NCBI RefSeq assembly: GCF_963422545.1 | Contig: NZ_OY730261.1 | Coordinates: 1-64,000, forward strand | DNA: 64,000 bases | DNA from: an uncultured Flavobacterium sp. | Lineage (GTDB): Bacteria; Bacteroidota; Bacteroidia; Flavobacteriales; Flavobacteriaceae | Direction: 5' to 3' | In this document: positions 58,355 through 64,000 of the stretch, in pieces | Numbering within the stretch: the stretch's first letter is position 1 | Layout: every line of letters begins with the position of its first letter | Program-made: the position numbers and the translations under genes | Notes under the pieces: model-generated | Told to the model about the DNA's origin: nothing | Databases searched by the model: none | What the model saw: the letters and a program-made list of their open reading frames with translations, nothing else

Positions 58355-59368
58355 ATGAACTTACTTCGAAAAATACTTTTTCCGTTTGCTATTCTATACG
58401 GATTCATTACTACAATCAGGAATTTTCTTTTTGATAAAGGAATTTTGAAATCAACTTCATTTGATATTCCTGTAATAGCTGTTGGAAATCTAAGCGTTGG
58501 CGGAACCGGTAAAACACCTCAAATAGAATATCTGATTCGGTTATTATCTGATAATTATAGAGTAGCAACCTTGAGTCGTGGTTATAAACGTAAGTCTGAA
58601 GGTTTTGTTTTGGCAGATTCGACTTCAAATGCTGAAATTTTGGGCGATGAGCCTTTTCAGTTTTATCAAAAATTCCCAAATATTCAGGTTGCAGTTGATG
58701 CTAACAGAACAAACGGGATTACACAATTGCTTTCTCAAAAAGAAAAACCACAAATAATTTTATTGGATGACGCCTATCAACATCGCAAAGTAAAAGCTGG
58801 TTTTTATATTTTACTGACTTCGTTTGATGATTTGTATGCCAATGATTTTATGCTGCCAACCGGAAACCTGCGTGAAAGTAGGAGTGGAGCAAACCGTGCT
58901 AATATTGTTGTGGTAACAAAATGCCCAAAAGATTTGTCGGCTCAAAAGCAAGAAGAAATTAGATTGAAGTTGAAGTTAAGTCCTATGCAACAATCTTTTT
59001 TTAGCTATATAGATTACGATGATTCTATTTATAGTAATGACAAACAAATTGCTGTGAATGAAATTAAAAATGAACCAAAATTGCTTTTGGCAGGAATTGC
59101 AAAACCAACACCATTTTTTGATTATTTAAAAAATGAAAAAGATGAATGTTTGACTTTTCCGGATCATCATCATTTTTTAGATTCAGATTTAGATACGATT
59201 CAGAAGAAAGCGGAAAGCAAAAAGATTGTTACAACAGAGAAAGATTACGTTCGTTTAAAAGACTCCAAATTAGTTTCGCAACTCTATTATTTACCAATAA
59301 AAAGCACGTTTATTAATGACAAGCAAAATTTTGATTCAACTGTTTTAGAATACGTCAATAATTTTTAG
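58355..59368 (+). CDS. lpxK: Tetraacyldisaccharide 4'-kinase
   Basis: 337 residues. A membrane-associated N-terminus (MNLLRKILFPFAILYGFITTIRNF) leads to the P-loop VGNLSVGGTGKTPQ, then TLSRGYKRKS, LGDEPFQF and LLDDAYQHRK, all family features, and a late TTEKDYVRLKD. Adds the 4'-phosphate of lipid A, an essential step in most Gram-negatives. It has no obvious promoter of its own; it follows the toxin by four bases. Confidence 0.95.
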   Translation: MNLLRKILFPFAILYGFITTIRNFLFDKGILKSTSFDIPVIAVGNLSVGGTGKTPQIEYLIRLLSDNYRVATLSRGYKRKSEGFVLADSTSNAEILGDEPFQFYQKFPNIQVAVDANRTNGITQLLSQKEKPQIILLDDAYQHRKVKAGFYILLTSFDDLYANDFMLPTGNLRESRSGANRANIVVVTKCPKDLSAQKQEEIRLKLKLSPMQQSFFSYIDYDDSIYSNDKQIAVNEIKNEPKLLLAGIAKPTPFFDYLKNEKDECLTFPDHHHFLDSDLDTIQKKAESKKIVTTEKDYVRLKDSKLVSQLYYLPIKSTFINDKQNFDSTVLEYVNNF

Positions 59369-59412
59369 AGACTTGGCTACTTAGGATCTCAGAACCTTAG
59401 TAACTCAAAAAA
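59369..59412. repeat. Degenerate direct repeats between lpxK and the kinase gene
   Basis: GACTTGGCTACTTAGGATCTC, AGAACCTTAG and TAACTC are again variants of the AACCTNAG / ACTTAG words. It lies between convergent genes. Confidence 0.5.
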
Positions 59413-59416
59413 AACT

Positions 59417-61585
59417 CTAATCAAAAAACTTAGCAATAATGCTGTAAAATTCGTCCGGAACAAAAGGTTTTGTGATAACATCATTCATCCCGAAAGATAA
59501 AAGCATATCTCTGTTTTCGTCAAGCGAAATTGCTGTTAAGGCAATAATTGGAGTCGTTTTGTCAAATTCTCTAATTTGTTGTGTGGCAGTTGTTCCGTTA
59601 ATTCCCGGTAAATGAACATCCATTAAAATCATATCAAAGCGTTTGACTTTTAAAAGCTCAACAGCATCCTCGCCATTGTCAAGAATTTCACAACTAATGG
59701 TTTTGTTTTCAAGCATTTTTCGGGTAATCATTTGATTGATTTTGTTGTCTTCAATCAATAAAATCGATTTGTGTTTCAATTGTTTATCGTTGTAAGGTTT
59801 TGCTTCTTCGACAATTTCAAGTGGTTCGTTATTGACCTTGAAATTTAGTTTAAATGTAAAAGTTGATCCTTTGCCAACTTCACTTTTTAGTTTTATCTCA
59901 CCGCCCAAAAGTTCGATCAGTTTTTTTACAATGGTAAGACCTAATCCGGTTCCGCCATATTTTCTGTTAACTTCTATTGATCCTTGCGAGAAACTTTCAA
60001 AAACAGTTTGTAGTTTGTCTTCAGGAATTCCAATTCCGGTGTCTACTATTTCAAAATAAACTGTAGCGGTTTCTTCCTCCTGAGCATACAGTTTTGCAAT
60101 TACGTTTACGTTTCCGTTTTGCGTAAACTTTAAAGCATTGTTTATTAAGTTTAATATAATTTGAGATAACTTGGTTGGATCGCCTATTAAATTATCCGGA
60201 ATTGCTTCGTCTATTTCCAGATTGAAATAATTTTTATTGGCTGCAGCTAATTCTTTCAGAGAGCTCTGAATGTTGAATAATAACTCTTTTAGGTTGAAAC
60301 TAATGTTTTCTATTTCGACTTTAGTCGAGTCAATTTTATTGATTTCAAGAATTTCATTAATAAAGGTAGTCAGATAATTTCCTGAGAATTTTAAAGACTC
60401 TAAATATTTAAGTTGTCTTTTTTTAGGATTGTCTTCAAGAAGTAAATGTGTGATTCCGTTAATTGCATTTAAAGGTGTCCGGAGTTCATGGCTTACGGTT
60501 GAAAGGAACTCTGATCTGGCTTTTGATGCTTTTTCGGCTTTGTTTTTTGCCAGAATTAGTTCTTTGTTTTTTTCTCTTAACAGTAAATTATTCTGATTTC
60601 GTATGATGTTGTTTTTGTATAATGCTAAACTTAAAAGAGATAAAATCGAAATAAGAGCAATTGCTAAAATACTCACAAGTTTAGAGTATCGATATGTTTT
60701 TAGTTGGATTTTTTCTTCGCTTTCGCGTTTGATTGTATTGTTTACAGATTCATTTTTTTTGAATCTTGCAAATTCATTAAGATCAATCTTTGCGTTTTTG
60801 AGTTTTAAAAGATAATTCTCTATCTGATAATGTTCATCGAGATAAGAGTAAGCCAGGTCGTAATTTTTATTTTGTTTGTAATATTGGCTAATCCCTAATA
60901 TGATTTTAGATTTTTGAGTCAGATTATTGGTTTTTGCATTGTAATTTAAAGCTTTGTCAAAATAAACTATTGCCGAATCGTTTCGTTTTAAATGCGTTTC
61001 AATTATCCCAAGTTGATAATAAGAATCAGTTTTTGTTTTTAAAAGAGATGGATTGTCTGGTTTTTTAATTATTTTTTGAAAAGACTGAGCTGCTAAAGGT
61101 AAGTTTTTGCTGGTTTTTAAAACCATCGCTTTTTGATAATTTAAAACTTCGGCAGGATCTGTAATGTTAAGCTTTTTTAAAAGATCTTCAGATTTTTTAA
61201 AATAGACCGCAGCGGCATCATAATTGCCTTTTGCGGTATTGGTTATGCCAATGTAATGTAAAGCCAATACTTTAGTGCAGGTTGGATTTACATTATCAAA
61301 GAAAGAAATACTTTTGTAGAAATACTTTAATGCCTCGTCGTATTTTTTTTGATTGTAATAGATTTTACCAAGTTTGAAAGTTTGGTTGGCTAAGTTCTCT
61401 GTTTTGTGATTGGTTTCGCAAAAATCAATAGACTTTTTAGTATAGAAAACAGCTTGATTATATTCTTTTTGGGTAAGATTCTTGTTCGCTAGTTTGTTAT
61501 AATAGGAGACACTATCTGTATTCTGTCTGGTTTGAGAATACAAAAACGAAGTAAAACAAACAAGAATAAAAAGATGGTATTTCAT
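59417..61585 (-). CDS. Hybrid sensor histidine kinase/response regulator with TPR sensor
   Basis: 722 residues. Signal peptide (MKYHLFILVCFTSFLYSQ), periplasmic TPR repeats from about 25 to 260 (YDEALKYFYKSISFF, NYDAAAVYFKKSEDLL, DSAIVYFDKALNY), one membrane helix at 303-322, HisKA with His366 (VSHELRTPLNA), ATPase boxes LINNALKFT, DTGIGIPEDKL and GGTGLGLTIV, and a C-terminal receiver with the phospho-aspartate in ILMDVHLPG. The output regulator is not adjacent, so phosphotransfer to another protein is expected. The stimulus is unknown. Confidence 0.92.
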   Translation of the reverse strand: MKYHLFILVCFTSFLYSQTRQNTDSVSYYNKLANKNLTQKEYNQAVFYTKKSIDFCETNHKTENLANQTFKLGKIYYNQKKYDEALKYFYKSISFFDNVNPTCTKVLALHYIGITNTAKGNYDAAAVYFKKSEDLLKKLNITDPAEVLNYQKAMVLKTSKNLPLAAQSFQKIIKKPDNPSLLKTKTDSYYQLGIIETHLKRNDSAIVYFDKALNYNAKTNNLTQKSKIILGISQYYKQNKNYDLAYSYLDEHYQIENYLLKLKNAKIDLNEFARFKKNESVNNTIKRESEEKIQLKTYRYSKLVSILAIALISILSLLSLALYKNNIIRNQNNLLLREKNKELILAKNKAEKASKARSEFLSTVSHELRTPLNAINGITHLLLEDNPKKRQLKYLESLKFSGNYLTTFINEILEINKIDSTKVEIENISFNLKELLFNIQSSLKELAAANKNYFNLEIDEAIPDNLIGDPTKLSQIILNLINNALKFTQNGNVNVIAKLYAQEEETATVYFEIVDTGIGIPEDKLQTVFESFSQGSIEVNRKYGGTGLGLTIVKKLIELLGGEIKLKSEVGKGSTFTFKLNFKVNNEPLEIVEEAKPYNDKQLKHKSILLIEDNKINQMITRKMLENKTISCEILDNGEDAVELLKVKRFDMILMDVHLPGINGTTATQQIREFDKTTPIIALTAISLDENRDMLLSFGMNDVITKPFVPDEFYSIIAKFFD

Positions 61586-61612
61586 ATGTATGGCAATGCT
61601 TTTACAATGAAT

Positions 61613-62611
61613 CTATGTTTTCTTTAATAGTAAAATCAAATCTATTAATCTTGATGAATAGCCAATTTCGTTATCGTACCAACCTACAACTTTTACCATT
61701 TTGTCAATAACAGATGTTAGTTGGGCATCAAACAAACACGAATGTGTGTTGCCAATTACATCAACCGAAACGATTGGATCTTCTGTATAATCTAGTATTC
61801 CTTTTAAATTTGTTTTTGAAGCGTTTTCAAATGCGTTATTAATTTCTTCAATAGTAACAGCACGTTTTACATTAAATGTTATGTCTGTTAGTGAGCCATC
61901 CGGAACTGGAACACGAATTCCGCAACCTCCGATTTTATGATGCAATTTAGGGAAAATTTTTGTTAATGCCTTAGCTGCACCTGTAGTTGTTGGAACAATT
62001 GACTGACTTGCACCTCTTGCACGTCGTAAGTCCTTATGTGGTTGGTCATGAAGACTTTGGTCAGTTGTGTAAGAATGTATTGTTGTGATGTAAGCTTGTT
62101 CAATTCCGCATAATTCATCAATGATTTTAATCATCGGAGCAGCATTATTTGTTGTGCAGCTTGCATTCGAAACAATATTTTCAGTTCCTTCCAGTATATT
62201 TTCATTTACACCAAGAACTACTGTTTTTATAGTATCAACTTCTGAAGGAGCAGAAAGAATTACTCTTTTTGCTCCGGCTTCAAGATGTGCATTTAATTCT
62301 TCATGTGTTTTGTATTTTCCTGTAGACTCAATTACAAAATCAATATCATGACTTTTCCAGTCTAAATTTGAAATACTTTTTTCATGAAAAAATAAAAAAT
62401 GTTTTCCATCTACAATAATTCCTTCATCATCATGACTAACCTTGAAAGGTAAAACGCCATGAATACTGTCGTATTTTATTAAATGCGACATAGTCTTGTT
62501 ATCAGCAATATCGTTGATTGCAACGACTTCGATTTGAGGGTGGTTTAAAAGAAGACGAAATAAATTTCTGCCAATTCTTCCAAAACCGTTTATAGCTATT
62601 CTAGTTTTCAA
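61613..62611 (-). CDS. gap: Glyceraldehyde-3-phosphate dehydrogenase
   Basis: 332 residues. NAD-binding INGFGRIGRN at 8-17, catalytic Cys152 in SNASCTTN and the substrate-site YTTDQSLHD plus WYDNEIGYSS at the end are standard for type I. NAD is suggested by the early Asp34 (INDIADN). Catalyses glyceraldehyde-3-phosphate oxidation in glycolysis. Not clustered with pgk here. The gap to the kinase is 27 bases, so cotranscription is possible. Confidence 0.95.
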   Translation of the reverse strand: MKTRIAINGFGRIGRNLFRLLLNHPQIEVVAINDIADNKTMSHLIKYDSIHGVLPFKVSHDDEGIIVDGKHFLFFHEKSISNLDWKSHDIDFVIESTGKYKTHEELNAHLEAGAKRVILSAPSEVDTIKTVVLGVNENILEGTENIVSNASCTTNNAAPMIKIIDELCGIEQAYITTIHSYTTDQSLHDQPHKDLRRARGASQSIVPTTTGAAKALTKIFPKLHHKIGGCGIRVPVPDGSLTDITFNVKRAVTIEEINNAFENASKTNLKGILDYTEDPIVSVDVIGNTHSCLFDAQLTSVIDKMVKVVGWYDNEIGYSSRLIDLILLLKKT

Positions 62612-62633
62612 TTTTTGGTTGATTTATTTAATC

Positions 62634-62681
62634 GTTTATTCGTTTAATCGGTTTGACAATTAAACGATTAAACGGATAAAC
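62634..62681. repeat. Inverted repeat (CGTTTAATCG words) between gap and lipA
   Basis: GTTTATTCGTTTAATCG (62634-62650) pairs with CGATTAAACGGATAAAC (62665-62681), one mismatch in 17. No strong U-tract on the minus strand, so a repeat element is as likely as a lipA terminator. Confidence 0.6.
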
Positions 62682-62685
62682 TTTT

Positions 62686-63552
62686 TTATAAAATATGTTT
62701 TTGTGCTTTATATGAAGAACGTACCAATGGCCCGCTTTCGACATGACGGAAACCTAATTCAAGACCAAATTTTTCGTATTTTGCAAATTGATCAGGCGTG
62801 ATAAATTCTTTTACTGGTAAATGTTTTTTACTTGGTTGCAAGTATTGACCAATTGTAACAACATCAACGTTTGCGTTGCGTAAATCTGTCATAGTCTGAA
62901 AAACTTCTTCTTCAGTTTCACCAAGACCCAACATAATTCCTGATTTGGTTCTGTTGATACCTTTTTCTTTTAAGTAACGTAAAACTTCTAAGCTGCGATC
63001 ATATTTTGCCTGAATACGCACTTCACGAGTTAAACGACGCACGGTTTCAACATTATGAGAAACTACTTCAGGATTTGCTTCTACAATTCTATCAAGATTT
63101 CTTTCGATTCCCTGAAAATCAGGAATTAAAGTTTCAAGAGTAGTATTTGGGTTCATTCTACGAATCGCTTTTACTGTTTCGATCCAGATAATAGATCCTC
63201 CGTCTTTCAAATCATCTCTGTCAACACTTGTAATTACAGCGTGTTTGATGTTCATGATTTTTATAGAACGTGCTACTTTTTCCGGTTCGTCCCAATCTAC
63301 CGTTTCAGGTCTGCCGGTTTTTACCCCACAAAATCCACAAGAACGAGTACAAACATTCCCTAAAATCATAAAAGTTGCCGTTCCTTCGCCCCAGCATTCC
63401 CCCATATTAGGGCAGCTTCCAGAGGTGCAAATAGTATTTAGGCTGTATTTATCAACTAAACCACGAAGTTCAGTATATTTTTGTCCAATTGGAAGTTTTA
63501 CTTTTAACCATTTAGGTTTTCCAGTTGGTATATTTTCAATGACTGTTTCCAT
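62686..63552 (-). CDS. lipA: Lipoyl synthase
   Basis: 288 residues. Two iron-sulfur motifs: CTSGSCPNMGEC (Cys42, 47, 53) for the auxiliary cluster and CTRSCGFC (Cys68, 72, 75) for the radical-SAM cluster; the terminal ESGPLVRSSY supplies the serine ligand. Inserts two sulfur atoms into protein-bound octanoate for pyruvate and related dehydrogenases. Minus-strand promoter TATCTTTG at 63571-63578. Confidence 0.96.
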   Translation of the reverse strand: METVIENIPTGKPKWLKVKLPIGQKYTELRGLVDKYSLNTICTSGSCPNMGECWGEGTATFMILGNVCTRSCGFCGVKTGRPETVDWDEPEKVARSIKIMNIKHAVITSVDRDDLKDGGSIIWIETVKAIRRMNPNTTLETLIPDFQGIERNLDRIVEANPEVVSHNVETVRRLTREVRIQAKYDRSLEVLRYLKEKGINRTKSGIMLGLGETEEEVFQTMTDLRNANVDVVTIGQYLQPSKKHLPVKEFITPDQFAKYEKFGLELGFRHVESGPLVRSSYKAQKHIL

Positions 63553-63570
63553 ATATCAAAATTCAAAGTA

Positions 63571-63578
63571 CAAAGATA
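63571..63578 (-). promoter_or_regulatory. Promoter -7 element of lipA
   Basis: CAAAGATA on the plus strand, TATCTTTG on the minus strand, exact TAnnTTTG, 18 bases upstream of the start. Confidence 0.6.
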
Positions 63579-63882
63579 AGCAATGTAGTTTATTTGGAGA
63601 TTCGTTTAAGATTTAATTTGGAATTGATTTGTTCAAGATTTATAAAAGTCTGTTTTGATGATAATTTTATGTTGATGTTAAATTATTGTTTTTAAATCAC
63701 GATGTGGGCTGAAACACTTATTTTTTGTTTGTTAATTTAAATAAGATGAATAATTGTGTTAAAAGGCTGATTTTTACTCGTTTAAAATTTATATCTTTAT
63801 TTGTTAAAAAAATAACCTTAACTGAATTAAAACGGTACTGATGTTGTACTACATTTGTTGTTAAATTGTAATAATAAAAAAT
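63579..63882. other. Gap without a gene
   Basis: AT-rich, no reading frame. TACATTTG at 63850-63857 is a plausible -7 box for the gene at 63883. Nothing else seen. Confidence 0.5.
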
Positions 63883-64000
63883 ATGAAAAAGAAATTAATT
63901 GTATTGGGAGTTTTATTTGCCACTTTTGGTTTTACTAGAATGAATGCGCAAATTAATTTTGGAGATAAAGCAATAGGAGCTGTTCAAAAAGGAATTACAG
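63883..64000 (+). CDS. Start of a secreted protein (cut by the window end)
   Basis: 39 codons are visible: a signal peptide MKKKLIVLGVLFATFG...MNAQ followed by INFGDKAIGAVQKGIT. The mature start resembles the N-terminus I recall for Bacteroidota M48-family metallopeptidases, but no zinc motif lies in the window, so that is a weak guess. Promoter at 63850. Confidence 0.6.
   Translation, partial: MKKKLIVLGVLFATFGFTRMNAQINFGDKAIGAVQKGIT

Noticed and set aside
1..64000. CRISPR array
   Set aside because: No run of identical 25-40 bp repeats with regular unique spacers; the repeats seen are palindromic and dispersed, and no cas genes are present.
1..64000. Prophage or integrative element
   Set aside because: No integrase, terminase, capsid, relaxase or att-like duplication at the tRNA genes.

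Overview
The window is about 64 kb of AT-rich chromosomal DNA from a Bacteroidota bacterium, very probably the genus Flavobacterium. The signs are SusC/SusD and TonB receptors, DUF6607, HmuY and DUF4173 families, the recurrent promoter pattern TTG-N17..20-TAnnTTTG, lipoproteins in the MKK...C style, and many small intergenic palindromes. Nothing looks like a prophage, integron, plasmid origin, rRNA operon or CRISPR array. Most of it is core genome with short operons.

Layout. 1-5.9 kb: the 3' end of recQ, a small conserved protein, an FAD oxidoreductase, an unknown acidic protein, a quinone-reductase-like enzyme and a secreted cupin. 6.4-9.4 kb: a secreted M24 aminopeptidase and an exported MsrA/MsrB repair pair. 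9.6-12.4 kb: a forward run with idi, queD, a PrxQ/Bcp peroxiredoxin, manA and a small helical protein. 12.5-12.8 kb: two tandem tRNA-Thr(UGU) genes, each with its own promoter and terminator. 13.2-18.7 kb: a possibly leaderless XRE regulator, two lipoproteins, a patatin-like phospholipase and an overlapping pair (small protein plus secreted barrel-like protein) preceded by a 36-bp near-perfect palindrome. 18.9-27.9 kb: htpG, two lipoproteins (one OmpA type), an orphan ABC ATPase, an S9 peptidase, a fabH-type synthase and cutC. 28-41.8 kb: nutrient uptake, with a TonB receptor, argS, a SusC/SusD pair flanked by two copies of a putative small RNA, and a divergent DUF6607 / TonB receptor / HmuY heme-type locus.

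42-46.7 kb is a three-gene operon (SGNH, SGNH with an embedded LysM domain, MBOAT) that looks like a cell-envelope O-acetylation system. 46.9-53.1 kb holds ffh, folD, a membrane protein with a winged-helix regulator and a DUF4173 protein sharing one operator, and a CorA transporter with a short upstream reading frame. 53.1-57.7 kb, mostly on the minus strand, holds an RluF-type pseudouridine synthase, an ABM monooxygenase, an alpha/beta hydrolase, a coiled-coil protein whose zinc ribbon has lost its cysteines, and a Nif3-like protein. 57.8-59.4 kb is a DUF2683/YoeB toxin-antitoxin pair immediately upstream of lpxK. 59.4-63.6 kb holds a TPR hybrid histidine kinase, GAPDH and lipA; the start of a secreted protein runs off the right edge.

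The least explained layer is intergenic. One set of palindromic repeats shares the ends TTGCCAC/GTGGCAA around different inner words, and one case is nested inside another. A 47-bp core is followed by a different hairpin at each of its two sites. A 14-mer, TTACGAAAAAAAGA, occurs exactly three times between genes. The SusC/SusD operon is bracketed by near-identical putative small RNAs. These, the shared winged-helix operator and the 36-bp palindrome are the strongest candidates for undescribed biology. All calls come from reading the sequence; no database search was run.
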